Shown: piece by piece, positions 1 through 8,785 of the stretch
Layout: each line of letters starts with the position of its first letter
Numbering within the stretch: the stretch's first letter is position 1
Source: CAWDVK01 sp963805715
Lineage (GTDB): Bacteria > Actinomycetota > Actinomycetes > Streptosporangiales > Streptosporangiaceae
Direction of reading: 5' to 3'
NCBI GenBank assembly: GCA_963805715.1
Contig: CAWDVK010000008.1
Location: forward strand, 347,846-411,845
Length of the DNA stretch: 64,000 nt
Position numbers and translations under genes: made by a program
The notes under the pieces: model-generated
What the model was told of the DNA's origin: nothing
Database searches by the model: none
What the model saw: only the letters and a program-made list of their open reading frames with translations

Positions 1-2436
1 CCGACGCCGCTGGCCCTGCTCGCCCCCGGCCGCCGGACCGTCGCGCTCGTGCAGTACGAGTCGCATCCGCCGGTCGCGCAGCTCGCCCGGCCGTATCTGT
101 CCCTTGGCGGGCTGCGGGTAGACCCGGCGATCGCCGGCCGGCGCCGGGTGCAGCGGCTGACCGGCCTGTCGCTGCTGCGGCTGCCCGATCCCGGCCAGCT
201 GGCCGGATCGCGTCCGGAGGCGCCCCGGCAGGTCGCCCTGCCGGACGGCGCGGCGTTCAGCGTTCCCGCCTGGTCGCCGGACGGCCGCCGGCTGGCCTTC
301 ACCCTGGATGAGCCGGACGGCATCGGCGTATGGGTCGCTGACGCCGAATCGGCGGTCGCCACCCAGCTGGCCGGGCTGCGCGTCCGCGATGTCCTGGGCG
401 GCGACCCGACCTCCCTCGGCAGCACCGTCCGCTGGTCGCGGGACGGCCGGTCGCTGCTCGTGCTGGCGGCGCCGGGCAGCCAGGGAGCGCTGCCCGCCGA
501 GCCGATCGAGCCGCACATCGAGGAGGCCGCCGGAAAGCACTCGCAGATGGCGACCTTCCAGGATCTGCTGCGCAGCCAGGCCGACGAGGACATCTTCGAG
601 GCGCTGGCCACGACCGTGCCGCTCCGGGTGAACCCGGACTCCGGCGAGACCGAGCAGCTCGGCCCGGCCGGCCTCTACCAGCAGCTGCACGAGTCGCCCG
701 ACGGCGAGTACCTGCTCGTGCACCGGCTGCAGCGGCCGTTCTCGTTCCGCGTGCCCTGCTCGTTCTTCGCCCGCCGGGTCGAGGTCTGGGGAGCGAGCGG
801 CGGCCTGCAGCGCGTCATCGCTGACCTGCCGGTCAGTGACGAGGTACCCCGCCAGGGCGTGCCCATGGGCCCGCGCCGGGTGTCGTGGGCAGAGACGGCA
901 CCCGCCACGCTGCTGTGGACCGAGGCCCTCGACGGCGGTGACCCGCGGGCTGAGGCGGAGCACCGGGACAAGGTCATGCGGCTGAGCGCGCCGTTCTCCG
1001 CCGCGGGCGCCGCGCCGGCCGAGGCGTTCCGGCTGCGGCAGCGCTGCCTGGGCTGGCTGGACCTGAGCGAGCCGGGCCGGCTGCTGCTGACCGAGCACGA
1101 CCGGGACCGCCGATGGCTCACCACCTGGCTCTGCGACCTGGCGGCCCCCGAGCAGAACCGGGTGATCTTTGACCACTCAGCCGATGACGCCTACGCCGAC
1201 CCCGGCTCGCCGCTGATGACCGTGCACCCCGATGGCACGCGGACCGCGCTGCAGGACGGCCCGGTCATCTACCTGCGCGGTGATGGCGCCACGCCGGAGG
1301 GCGACCGGCCCTTCCTGGACCGGATGGACCTGTCCGATGCCAGCCGCACGCGCCTGCTGCAGAGTCCTCCGGACGCGCAGGTCGAGGCCATCGGCTTCCT
1401 GGCTGATAGCCGCGGGTACGTTCTGGCCTGGCACGAGAGTCCGGCCGAGCCAGCCAACCTGGTGGTGCTGGCGCTGGATGGCTCCGGCCAGGTCCAGCTC
1501 ACGGCCTGGCCAGACCCGCATCCGCAGCTGACCGGAATGGCCAAGCGGCTGGTCACCTGCGATCGCGGCGACGGGGTCCAGCTGACCGGGATGCTGCACC
1601 TGCCGCCTGGTTACGATCCGGAGCGAGACGGCCGTCTCCCGCTGGTGATCTGGGCATACCCGCTCGACTACGGGGATGCGAGCACGGCGGGCCAGGTTCG
1701 CGGCAGCACGCAGCGATTCACCCGGCTGAACGCCCTGGACCCCGTCTGGTTCGTGCTGCGCGGGTACGCGGTCCTGGACGACGCGACGATGCCGGTGATC
1801 GGCGACCCGGAAACGATGAACGACACCTACGTCGAGCAGATCTCCGCGGCGGCGGCCGCGCACGTCAGGGCGCTCGACGAGATGGGCATCATCGACCCGG
1901 CCCGGGTGGCCGTCGGCGGTCACAGCTACGGGGCCTTCATGACGGCGAACCTGCTCGCGCACACCGACCTGTTCGCGGCCGGCATCGCCCGCAGCGGCGC
2001 CTATAACCGGACGCTCACGCCTTTCGGGTTCCAGACCGAACGGCGCAGCTACTGGGAGGCCCCGGCGGTCTACGAGCGGGTATCGCCGTTTCGCTATGCC
2101 GCTCAGCTGACGGCGCCGATCCTGCTCGTTCATGGGGCGCAGGACGCCAACTCGGGAACGTTCCCGATCCAGTCGGAGCGGCTCTTCCAGGCGATCCAGG
2201 GCAACGGCGGGACGGCGCGGCTGGTGCTGCTGCCGCATGAGAGCCACGGCTACGTCGCGCGCGAGTCCGTGCTGCACCTGCTGGCCGAGGAGTTCGGCTG
2301 GCTGGGGCGCTGGCTGCCGTCCGGGCAGGCCGGCAGAGCCGGGCAGGCCGGCAGCGCCGGGGCCGACGGCGCCGGGGCCGACGGCGAGCCGCGGCACTCC
2401 GCCGTGGCCGCCGGATCGGCCGGCCGCGGCTCGTGA
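1..2436 (+). CDS. S9 family (prolyl oligopeptidase-type) serine peptidase, 5'-partial
   Basis: The reading frame is already open at base 1, so the true start lies outside the window; a GTG at 49 is only an internal candidate. The N-terminal two thirds has the SPDGRR-like repeats of a WD40/beta-propeller gate, and the C-terminal part is an alpha/beta hydrolase. Counting from GTG 49, the nucleophile Ser626 sits in GGHSYGAF, the acid is about Asp700 in HGAQDANS, and the base is His733 in HESHGY. Such enzymes cleave peptides or act as acylaminoacyl peptidases, usually in the cytoplasm. The last 40 residues are a low-complexity Gly/Ala tail outside the fold. Substrate cannot be told. Confidence 0.9.
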   Translation, partial: PTPLALLAPGRRTVALVQYESHPPVAQLARPYLSLGGLRVDPAIAGRRRVQRLTGLSLLRLPDPGQLAGSRPEAPRQVALPDGAAFSVPAWSPDGRRLAFTLDEPDGIGVWVADAESAVATQLAGLRVRDVLGGDPTSLGSTVRWSRDGRSLLVLAAPGSQGALPAEPIEPHIEEAAGKHSQMATFQDLLRSQADEDIFEALATTVPLRVNPDSGETEQLGPAGLYQQLHESPDGEYLLVHRLQRPFSFRVPCSFFARRVEVWGASGGLQRVIADLPVSDEVPRQGVPMGPRRVSWAETAPATLLWTEALDGGDPRAEAEHRDKVMRLSAPFSAAGAAPAEAFRLRQRCLGWLDLSEPGRLLLTEHDRDRRWLTTWLCDLAAPEQNRVIFDHSADDAYADPGSPLMTVHPDGTRTALQDGPVIYLRGDGATPEGDRPFLDRMDLSDASRTRLLQSPPDAQVEAIGFLADSRGYVLAWHESPAEPANLVVLALDGSGQVQLTAWPDPHPQLTGMAKRLVTCDRGDGVQLTGMLHLPPGYDPERDGRLPLVIWAYPLDYGDASTAGQVRGSTQRFTRLNALDPVWFVLRGYAVLDDATMPVIGDPETMNDTYVEQISAAAAAHVRALDEMGIIDPARVAVGGHSYGAFMTANLLAHTDLFAAGIARSGAYNRTLTPFGFQTERRSYWEAPAVYERVSPFRYAAQLTAPILLVHGAQDANSGTFPIQSERLFQAIQGNGGTARLVLLPHESHGYVARESVLHLLAEEFGWLGRWLPSGQAGRAGQAGSAGADGAGADGEPRHSAVAAGSAGRGS

Positions 2437-2479
2437 GCGGGCCGCTGCCCAGCCGGAGTGCCGCTAGTGAAAGTAGGGA

Positions 2480-2968
2480 TCAGCCGCGGTCGGATAGCCG
2501 TATATCTCGTCCGCGGTGAACCAGAACGTCGATCTCGCGCTTGGCTTCCTCGACGTTGCCGGAGGCGTGCACCAGATTGGCGACCGCGATCCCGTTCGAG
2601 TTGGCGTAAGACTTGCTCATGTGGGCGAAGTCACCGCGGATGGTGCCCGGCGCTGCCTGGTCCGGGTAGGTGGAGCCCACGAGCTTCCTGGTGCAGGCAA
2701 CTGCTTCCACGCCCTCCAGCACCAGGGCGATCACCGGGCCGGTCTGCATGAAGCGTGACATCGCCGCGTAGACATCAGGGCCGAAGCGGTCTTCCAGGTC
2801 AAAGTAGTGCCGCCGGGTCAGTCCGGCGTCCATCCAGACCATCTTGCTGGCCACGATCTTCAGCATGGCGTCCTCGAAGCGCGTGAGCACGCGTCCTGCC
2901 AGTCCCCTGGCTACGGCGTCGGGCTTGAGCAAGACCAGGGTCTGCTCGACTCCCGTGACGTCGCTCAT
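2480..2968 (-). CDS. ndk: Nucleoside-diphosphate kinase, divergent
   Basis: The protein (162 residues) would transfer a gamma-phosphate between nucleotides through a phospho-histidine. It has the N-terminal KPDAVARG motif, the PGTIRGDF nucleotide-binding segment and the active histidine in NLVHASGN. In most NDP kinases that last motif reads NxxHGSDS, so the residues around the catalytic His are altered (G to A, D to G, S to N), although the Ser two places after His is kept. It is also longer than the usual 136 to 150 residues. It may be a paralogue rather than the housekeeping enzyme. It is convergent with the S9 peptidase gene. Confidence 0.85.
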   Translation of the reverse strand: MSDVTGVEQTLVLLKPDAVARGLAGRVLTRFEDAMLKIVASKMVWMDAGLTRRHYFDLEDRFGPDVYAAMSRFMQTGPVIALVLEGVEAVACTRKLVGSTYPDQAAPGTIRGDFAHMSKSYANSNGIAVANLVHASGNVEEAKREIDVLVHRGRDIRLSDRG

Positions 2969-3324
2969 GGTGATCCTCTCGGCGGCTGGTGTCCTCAGCT
3001 CAGTTAAGCCCGGGACAGCTTAGCGATGCCATGGGCTGGCTCGGCCGACAATGCCGGCGGCGGGCGACGTCGGCGGAACCCGCGAGCCGGGGCGGGCCGC
3101 ACCGCGCCGTGCGGGCTGGCCGGCCAGGCGCCGCAGCGGCCGCCGATTGCCATCATCCCGTCCCGTTCGCGGCACTACTGCAGCTAACGGCGGCTAGTCT
3201 CCAATTTGGCCGCAGAAACTCCGGCCGGGCACATCCCGGCCTGAGCGACCGCAGAAGATGATGGAAGGGATCCGGGCCCGGGGGGCGGCGGCCGGGTCAT
3301 CGGGTTCCGGTGAGGCAGTGCGCA
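2969..3324. other. Intergenic stretch without a supported gene
   Basis: Non-coding between the divergent ndk and the winged-helix-like gene. I see only short frames without conserved features. It presumably holds both promoters, but no clear -35/-10 pair stands out. Confidence 0.4.
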
Positions 3325-3795
3325 GTGCAAGACACCTGGACAGCCCGGGACCTGCCGGTGCTCGACGCGACCGTGAGCCTGCTCGAGGAGAGCTACATGG
3401 TCACGGTCAGTGATATCGCTGCCCGTACCAGCATTCCGATCACCGAGGTAGCGCGGGCGCTGGAAGCCCTCGACCCCGGCTACGTGGACTTCCGCAAGAC
3501 CACGACGGGCGGCGACCCGACGTTCTGGTACGTGCTGAAGGCCACCCCGGAGGCGCGTCGCGTCGTCGGCCAGTGGCCCACGGCCGGCAGCCTGGTCGAC
3601 CGGCTGGCGAAGCAGCTGGCTGCCGAGGCGGCGCAGGAGAGCGACGCGGAGCGCAAGAGCCTGCTGTCCTACGCCGCCCGGCTGATCGGCGACACCCTGC
3701 GCGACTCGGCCGTGCGGGCGGTTTCCCGCGTGCTCTCGCCGGACCCGGACATGGCCGCATCTGGCGATGCCCCGCCCGGTGACCGGGTGGCTTAG
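3325..3795 (+). CDS. Small winged-helix-like protein
   Basis: The start is placed at GTG 3325 because a GTGAGG ribosome-binding-like string lies about 9 bases upstream; an in-frame GTG at 3310 has none. The product is about 156 residues. Residues 10 to 65 (DLPVLDATVSLLEE, then a TSIPITEVARALEAL helix pair, then a YVDF strand) look like a winged helix-turn-helix that decides between DNA or protein ligands. The C-terminal half is helical (LAKQLAAEAAQESDAERK). This is the arrangement of many actinobacterial hypothetical proteins; role unknown. It stands alone, with the next gene convergent. Confidence 0.65.
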   Translation: MQDTWTARDLPVLDATVSLLEESYMVTVSDIAARTSIPITEVARALEALDPGYVDFRKTTTGGDPTFWYVLKATPEARRVVGQWPTAGSLVDRLAKQLAAEAAQESDAERKSLLSYAARLIGDTLRDSAVRAVSRVLSPDPDMAASGDAPPGDRVA

Positions 3796-3828
3796 TAGCC
3801 GGATGGCGCAGTAAACCGGATGGCCGCC

Positions 3829-4950
3829 TCACTTGGGCGGACGGCCCTCCGGCGGCCGCTTCGGCGGAATCGGCGGCGTCGCGTGCCGGCGGGGGCCCGA
3901 CCACAGCGCCGGCGGCGCGTCGACGGCCCTGGCCAGGGCGTACGCGGCCTGCTCGTAGTTCACCCGCCAGCCGACGAAGTCGGGCCAGGCCTCCTCCGGC
4001 TCGGCCTCGATCGGGAAGTCGACCTTCCGCATCCGCTCGACGGCGCTCAGGAACTCCTCGTACGTCAGCGAGATACCGCTGGCCGGGTCAGGCTCCGCCG
4101 GTATCGGGTAGCCCATCGCCCGGCCGATGTCACCGAGGCACTGGAAGCCGGCCCGCAGGCACAGCCGGGCTGGCACGGTCGGGGCCTGTTTCGGCGAGAG
4201 CGAGAGGAACAGGGCCGCCGAGTCCAGCACCGCGAGCAGCGCTGTCACCCAGGAGGACAGGGCCCTGGGCGAGCGGAACCGGACCAGCGGCAGGTACGTG
4301 GTGTGGCTCTCGGCGACATCCGCCGCCCAGCGCTCCCAGGCCTTGTACAGGTCAGGCAGCGTGTCGATGGTGGAGGCGCCGGAGCCCAGCGCGTAATGCG
4401 TGCGGGCCAGCAGCTCCGGCCCCCAGGAAGGGACGCCGGCTCTGGCGTTGAGCAGCGCCACGTCGGTCTCCCGCCGGTTGAACGCCGAGTACAGCGTCGG
4501 CAGGTAGGCGATCTGCAGCGTGACGGTGATGATGCCGGTCAGCGAGGCGATGTCGAGGATGGTCCGCTCCAGCCCGGTGGTGACGCGGGCAGAGCCGATC
4601 TCGAACAGGGCCGGGCCCGCGGTGGTGAAGGCCTGGGTGATGCCGCCGCTCACGAACGGCCAGAACAGCAGCGAGAAGCCGACGTAGAAGAGCAGCAGCC
4701 AGGCGAGCAGCTGGCAGATCAGCAGCGCGGCGGCCTGCGGGGCCAGCACCCGGTCGCGTCGCTTGTACTCCCGGATCGGCCTGGTCAGCTGCAGGAACGC
4801 CCGGTCGATGGTCCGGTCGATCACCTTGGTGAGCCAGTTGGCCACCGGCCGGGGCACGATCAGCGTCCCGATCTCGCTGGCCATGGTGACGAGCACGAGC
4901 AGCGCGCCCGCGCACGCGACGACATCGCGCGCGATCGGCGGCACGACCAT
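3829..4950 (-). CDS. Multi-pass membrane protein with ion-channel-like core
   Basis: A 373-residue protein with hydrophobic segments near residues 8-30, 72-96 and 128-152, and a weaker one near 225-245. The segment between the second and third (FVSGGITQAFTTAGPALFEIG) resembles a re-entrant pore loop, and the following helix ends in LYSAFNRRE, an order seen in two-TM potassium-channel-like proteins. No classic TVGYG filter is present, so conduction is not shown. The C-terminal half is soluble and ends in a Pro-rich tail. I do not recognise a characterised homologue; role open. Confidence 0.7.
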   Translation of the reverse strand: MVVPPIARDVVACAGALLVLVTMASEIGTLIVPRPVANWLTKVIDRTIDRAFLQLTRPIREYKRRDRVLAPQAAALLICQLLAWLLLFYVGFSLLFWPFVSGGITQAFTTAGPALFEIGSARVTTGLERTILDIASLTGIITVTLQIAYLPTLYSAFNRRETDVALLNARAGVPSWGPELLARTHYALGSGASTIDTLPDLYKAWERWAADVAESHTTYLPLVRFRSPRALSSWVTALLAVLDSAALFLSLSPKQAPTVPARLCLRAGFQCLGDIGRAMGYPIPAEPDPASGISLTYEEFLSAVERMRKVDFPIEAEPEEAWPDFVGWRVNYEQAAYALARAVDAPPALWSGPRRHATPPIPPKRPPEGRPPK

Positions 4951-5079
4951 TGCTCTCCTCAGCCGGCTAGCGGATGCCCTGCTGCTCTCCTCCTACCAGC
5001 CTGCCGGGCCCCCGCGCCACGCTGCAGCGGGGGGTGGCAAGCTGGGACCGCGAGTCCCGCCCCGAGGCAAGGAGAGACT

Positions 5080-5517
5080 ATGCCCACCCGCACTGCTCGC
5101 ACGACATGGACCGGCGGCCTGGAGGACGGCACCGGCAATGTGCAGCTCGTCAGCTCCGGCGTCGGCAGTTACAACGTCAGCTTCCCCCGGCGCGCCGCCG
5201 ACGATGCCGGCGGCGTCACCAGCCCCGAGGAACTCATCGCCGCCGCCCACACGGCATGCTTCGCGATGCAGTTCTCCGCGCTGCTCGGCGCGGCCGGCGG
5301 CAGCAACCAGTCGCTCGGCGTCCAGGCGGACGTCACGCTCCGGCCCGACCCGGCCGGCGGCTTCCGGATCAGCGGGATCACCCTGGCGGTCAGCGGGTCA
5401 GCTGACGGCATCTCGGCTGAGCAGTTCGCCGCCATCGCCGAGGACGCCAAGCGTGACTGCCCGGTGAGCAAGGCTCTCTCAGGAACGGACATCACCCTGC
5501 AGGTCAAGGGCGCCTGA
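5080..5517 (+). CDS. OsmC family peroxide-reducing protein
   Basis: A 145-residue protein starting at ATG 5080 with a good AAGGAG ribosome-binding site at 5069-5076. OsmC/Ohr proteins reduce organic hydroperoxides with two cysteines in the cytoplasm. Both expected cysteines are visible, one in HTACFAM and one in DCPVSKAL, and the start (TARTTWTGGL) and the SPEELIAAAH segment fit the OsmC branch rather than Ohr. Length is normal. It is monocistronic as far as can be seen, with a GC-rich hairpin just downstream. Confidence 0.93.
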   Translation: MPTRTARTTWTGGLEDGTGNVQLVSSGVGSYNVSFPRRAADDAGGVTSPEELIAAAHTACFAMQFSALLGAAGGSNQSLGVQADVTLRPDPAGGFRISGITLAVSGSADGISAEQFAAIAEDAKRDCPVSKALSGTDITLQVKGA

Positions 5518-5531
5518 CCGGCGCTGGCCCG

Positions 5532-5556
5532 GCCCGCGGACCGCAGGCCCGCGGGC
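5532..5556 (+). terminator. GC-rich hairpin after the OsmC gene
   Basis: Arms GCCCGCGG (5532-5539) and CCGCGGGC (5549-5556) are perfectly complementary with a 9-base loop, 14 bases after the stop codon. There is no U-tract, as is common in actinomycetes. A terminator role is inference. Confidence 0.4.
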
Positions 5557-6034
5557 GCCGGGGACCCGGCCGCGGCGAAGAACCGGGCCGCGAGCTCGCC
5601 GCGGTCGCGGCGGGACGCCCCGAAGCGCGGCCGTCCCGCGCTGACATGCTGCCGGGCCCGGCGCGCGAGCGGCCGCCCGCGCCGGGCCGGTCATCGCGCG
5701 GTGATAGCGCAGGAAGGCCTAGCGACCAGGATCGCTAGTACGCGCATCGCTGGAGTGCTCCTGTAGCGGGTAGTCCTGGTAGTCCTAGAGGATGACAGGC
5801 TGGCGCTCGCCGGGGAAAGCTCGCGAACAGGTAAAGCAGCAGCGGGGCTATAGCAAAGAAAGAGCCATCGGATGGCAAAGCAAATAGCCTGCGCTGGGGC
5901 AAAGCGGAAAAGCGTCGTGCGAACTTAGATATCGTGGTCGGCGAGCGGCCAGGGGGAGACGCGCGGCCGCCGCCTCAGGGGTCTGTTCTGCTGTATCTTC
6001 CTGCGGTTTCTCATGCAGCGCGAGGTGGCTTGGG
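5557..6034. other. Long, relatively AT-rich leader before the GT87 gene
   Basis: About 480 bases without a convincing gene. From about 5690 the base composition drops towards AT (runs such as GCAAAGAAAGAGC) compared with the flanks. Short frames here show no family features. It may hold the promoter and a long 5' leader of the downstream glycosyltransferase; I see no clear RNA element. Confidence 0.35.
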
Positions 6035-7420
6035 ATGATCGGCGCGCAGGCACGCGCCAGCCAGCGTGCCGACGGTGACTCCGCGCCGCGGCGGGGCGGG
6101 CGCCTTCTGGTCATTACCGTCGCGGCGGCGGCCATCGCGCTCGCCTGCTACCTGACTGAGCTTTCCATCCATCCCCTGAACGCCATGCTGACCTGGTTTG
6201 ATCTAGGCGTTTACCGGCAGGCAGGACTAATTGCCCTGCATCATCCGGGCGAGTTGTATCAGTGGCATCTGGCGCAGGGCATCCGGTTTACCTATACCCC
6301 GTTCGCGGCAGTCCTTTTTGCCGCGGTTTCGTGGCTGCCGCTGGCCGTGCTCGGCTGGCTGATGACCGCGGCGAGCCTGGTCGCGCTGGCGGTGACCGGC
6401 TGGCTGATGGCGGGCGCGCTGGGCTGGGCTGGACGGGCCCGCCTGATCATGACATGCGCCGCGTCGGCCGCCGGGCTGTGGATGGAGCCGGTGCAGCGGG
6501 CACTGCACCTGGGTCAGATTGAGCTGCTGCTGATGGTGGCGGTGGTGGCGGACCGGTGCATGAGCGACCGGCGGTGGTGGAAGGGCGCGGCGATCGGGGT
6601 GGCGGCGGGGATCAAGCTGGTGCCGCTCATCTTCATTCCGTATCTGCTGCTGGCCGGGAAGGTCCGGCAGGCGGTGGTGGCGTCGGCGGCGTTCGCGGCG
6701 AGCATCGGGGCGGGTTTCGTGTTCCTGCCAGGGCAGTCGGCGCATTTCTGGCTGACCGGTTATTTCCTGCGGGTGCAGAACGTGGCCGGGTACGGGGCGC
6801 TGGTGAATCAGTCGGTGCTGGGGATGCTGGTGCGGGCGCACGCGGGTGACCTGGCGGCAGCGCGGCCGGCCTGGCTGCCGGTCGCGGTGGCGCTGGGGGC
6901 GGCGGGCCTGGTGGCGGCGGCGGTGCTGCACCGGTCGGGCCGGCCGGTGCACGGCTGGCTGCTGTGCGCGCTGACCGGGCTGCTGGTGTCGCCGATCAGC
7001 TGGGACCACCACTGGGTCTGGATCGTGCCCATCCTGCTGGTGGCCGCCGACGAGGCGCTGCGCCGCCGCGGCGCCGCCCGCTGGGCCTGCTGGGCGGGAG
7101 CCGCCGCCGTCGCGCTGGTCTTCTTCGCCTGGCCGCCCTGGACCGGGCTGCACGCGCGCGGCCTGCTCGGCTTCTTCCCCGGCCCGGGCATGGCCGGCAG
7201 CGTTCTCTACCACGCTCATGGCATTCAGCTGCTCGCGTTCAACCTCTTCGTGCTGACCGGCCTGGCCATCTACGCTCTCGGCCTGATCATGGCGGTCCGG
7301 GTCTGGCGCCAGACCCGGCGGACCCGGCGGACCCGGCGGACCCGGCCGGACCAGGATCAGCGGCCTCGGCCGCAAATTCAGCCCGGACTCCCAGCAGGCG
7401 AACGGGCCGCCGCTCAGTAA
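6035..7420 (+). CDS. GT87 (DUF2029) polytopic glycosyltransferase
   Basis: A 461-residue integral membrane protein with about ten hydrophobic helices; a GAGG site precedes ATG 6035. The family (GT87, mycobacterial PimE-like mannosyltransferases) transfers sugars from polyprenyl-phosphate donors on the outer face of the membrane. The early acidic loop WFDLGVYRQAG, which holds the catalytic Asp in this GT-C fold, the YTPFAAVLF segment and the GxKLVPL motif in the middle are all present. The C-terminus ends in a TRR-repeat tail made by 9-base DNA repeats that overlaps the convergent polymerase gene by 134 bases. Acceptor unknown. Confidence 0.85.
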   Translation: MIGAQARASQRADGDSAPRRGGRLLVITVAAAAIALACYLTELSIHPLNAMLTWFDLGVYRQAGLIALHHPGELYQWHLAQGIRFTYTPFAAVLFAAVSWLPLAVLGWLMTAASLVALAVTGWLMAGALGWAGRARLIMTCAASAAGLWMEPVQRALHLGQIELLLMVAVVADRCMSDRRWWKGAAIGVAAGIKLVPLIFIPYLLLAGKVRQAVVASAAFAASIGAGFVFLPGQSAHFWLTGYFLRVQNVAGYGALVNQSVLGMLVRAHAGDLAAARPAWLPVAVALGAAGLVAAAVLHRSGRPVHGWLLCALTGLLVSPISWDHHWVWIVPILLVAADEALRRRGAARWACWAGAAAVALVFFAWPPWTGLHARGLLGFFPGPGMAGSVLYHAHGIQLLAFNLFVLTGLAIYALGLIMAVRVWRQTRRTRRTRRTRPDQDQRPRPQIQPGLPAGERAAAQ

Positions 7421-8387
7421 ACAGGTCCAGGGCGGCGAGAGCGGCTCGCTCGATGGCCGCCGGATCGGCCGTCGGCCCGGGCAGCGGATGGCCGTGGGTC
7501 CGGGTGAAGAACGGGGCGTACCTGACCTTGACGACGATGCGCGCCGCCGGGCGCTGCTCGGCGGCGACGTCGGCGGTGACCAGCCCGGCGAGCCGGGCCA
7601 CCTCCGCGGCGACCCGCTCCCAGTCATCGATGTCCTGCTGGAAAGTTGTCTCCCGGCTGCGGGAGCGTGGCTGGTAGGGCTCAGCGGACAGCTGCGCCGA
7701 GGCGAGGCCGCGGGCCGTCTGGATCAGCCATGGGCCGGTGGCCGGGCCGAAGCGCGCGGCGAGTACGGCCGGGTCCGCGGCGGCCAGGTCGGCAACGGTC
7801 CCGATGCCCAGCCCGGCCAGCTTTCCGGCCGTCTTGGCGCCGATGCCCCAGAGGGCATCGGCTGGCTGGCTGCCCATCACCTCGAACCATGTCCCGTGCG
7901 TGAGCCGGAAGATTCCCGCTGGCTTGCCGAAGCCGGTGGCCAGCTTGGCCTGAAGCCGGTTCTGCCCGATGCCGACCGAGCAGTCCAGCTGGGTGGCGGC
8001 GCGCACGCGCTGCTGGATGTCGCGGGCCACCGCCTCCGGATCGGCGCTGTCGGTGGCCACGAACGCCTCATCCCAGCCCATCACCTCGACGACGGCTTCG
8101 TGTTCCCGCAGCGTGGCCATGACCTCAGCGGAGACAGACTCGTAGGCCTGGCGGTCGACGGGCAGGAACACCGCGTCCGGGCAGCGCCGCGCGGCGGTCC
8201 GCAGCGGCTGCCCCGAGTGCACGCCGAACGCGCGGGCCTCGTAGGAGGCCGTGGCCACCACGCCGCGCTTCGACGGATCCCCGTCACCGCCGACTACCAC
8301 CGGGCGGCCGCGCAGTTCCGGATGTCGCAGGACCTCGACGGCCGCGATGAACTGGTCAAGGTCCACGTGCAGTACCCAGCTGGCCAC
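7287..8387 (-). CDS. dinB: Y-family DNA polymerase IV
   Basis: A 366-residue translesion polymerase. The palm begins with HVDLDQFIAAVE (first catalytic Asp), and the second acidic pair is in GWDEAFVA where most DinB proteins have SIDE; the FATASYEAR-type fingers (ATASYEARAFGVHSG) and the thumb (ALWGIGAKTAGKL helix-hairpin-helix) are present. The little-finger domain fills residues 230-340. There is no clear beta-clamp motif at the C-terminus; instead it ends in a Gly/Ser/Ala repeat encoded opposite the TRR repeats of the GT87 gene. It would bypass damaged bases; SOS control is not evident from the upstream sequence. Confidence 0.92.
   Translation of the reverse strand: MASWVLHVDLDQFIAAVEVLRHPELRGRPVVVGGDGDPSKRGVVATASYEARAFGVHSGQPLRTAARRCPDAVFLPVDRQAYESVSAEVMATLREHEAVVEVMGWDEAFVATDSADPEAVARDIQQRVRAATQLDCSVGIGQNRLQAKLATGFGKPAGIFRLTHGTWFEVMGSQPADALWGIGAKTAGKLAGLGIGTVADLAAADPAVLAARFGPATGPWLIQTARGLASAQLSAEPYQPRSRSRETTFQQDIDDWERVAAEVARLAGLVTADVAAEQRPAARIVVKVRYAPFFTRTHGHPLPGPTADPAAIERAALAALDLFTERRPVRLLGVRAEFAAEAADPGPAGSAGSAGSAGSGARPGPP
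7312..7347. repeat. 9-base tandem repeat shared by two overlapping genes
   Basis: Four copies of GACCCGGCG (last one GACCCGGCC). The unit is a multiple of three, so it gives TRR on the plus strand (GT87 tail) and a GSA-type repeat on the minus strand (DinB tail), and length changes keep both frames. Confidence 0.9.
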
Positions 8388-8491
8388 ACCCCAGTCTTGC
8401 CCGGCGGCGAGGGCCCGCGCACGCGGTCGGGCGGCCGGGCCGCGCCGCTGGCCGGGCCGGTCCCCTCACGGACCGGGCTGATGACCGCCGG

Positions 8492-8785
8492 ATGCCCTAC
8501 GCTCGCTGGGTGGCACGAGGCGAGACCCGCGCGACTGAGCTGCTAGCCAGGGCGGCCATTACCCATGCCGTGCATGGCTACGAGCACGACCCGCGCCACC
8601 CGTCGTACGGGCTCGAGGCCGCTGCCGCGCTCGGGGTCCAGCCCGAACGGGTGTACAAGACGCTGATCGCCGAGGTGGACGCCGTCCTGACGGTGGCGGT
8701 GGTCCCGGTGCCCGCCACCCTCGATCTCAAGAGCCTGGCCCGGGCCGTCGGCGCCTCGATCGCCCCCATCGCCAGGCCGCGATGA
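8492..8785 (+). CDS. YbaK-type aminoacyl-tRNA deacylase, C-terminally truncated
   Basis: The first 90 residues match the N-terminal half of the YbaK/Cys-tRNA(Pro) deacylase domain (LLARAAITHAVHGYEHDP, then LGVQPERVYKTLIAEVD and LKSLARAVGA). These proteins hydrolyse mischarged tRNA and are normally about 155 residues; this one stops at 97, before the usual KRAAMA catalytic-lysine region and the second half of the fold. No continuation is visible in another frame. A GTG at 8510 (MARGETRATEL) may be the better start. The TGA overlaps the ATG of the next gene. Probably a non-functional remnant. Confidence 0.7.
   Translation: MPYARWVARGETRATELLARAAITHAVHGYEHDPRHPSYGLEAAAALGVQPERVYKTLIAEVDAVLTVAVVPVPATLDLKSLARAVGASIAPIARPR

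Noticed and set aside
675..1124. Long minus-strand frames opposite the S9 peptidase (also 1177-2397)
   Set aside because: They are Arg/Pro/Gly-rich mirror translations of a high-GC gene with no family features and no ribosome-binding sites.
3820..5079. Upstream extension of the OsmC frame
   Set aside because: It runs antisense through the membrane-protein gene; the conserved OsmC protein starts at ATG 5080 with a good ribosome-binding site.
5848..6135. 95-residue minus-strand frame before the GT87 gene
   Set aside because: It overlaps the start of the GT87 gene and has no conserved features.
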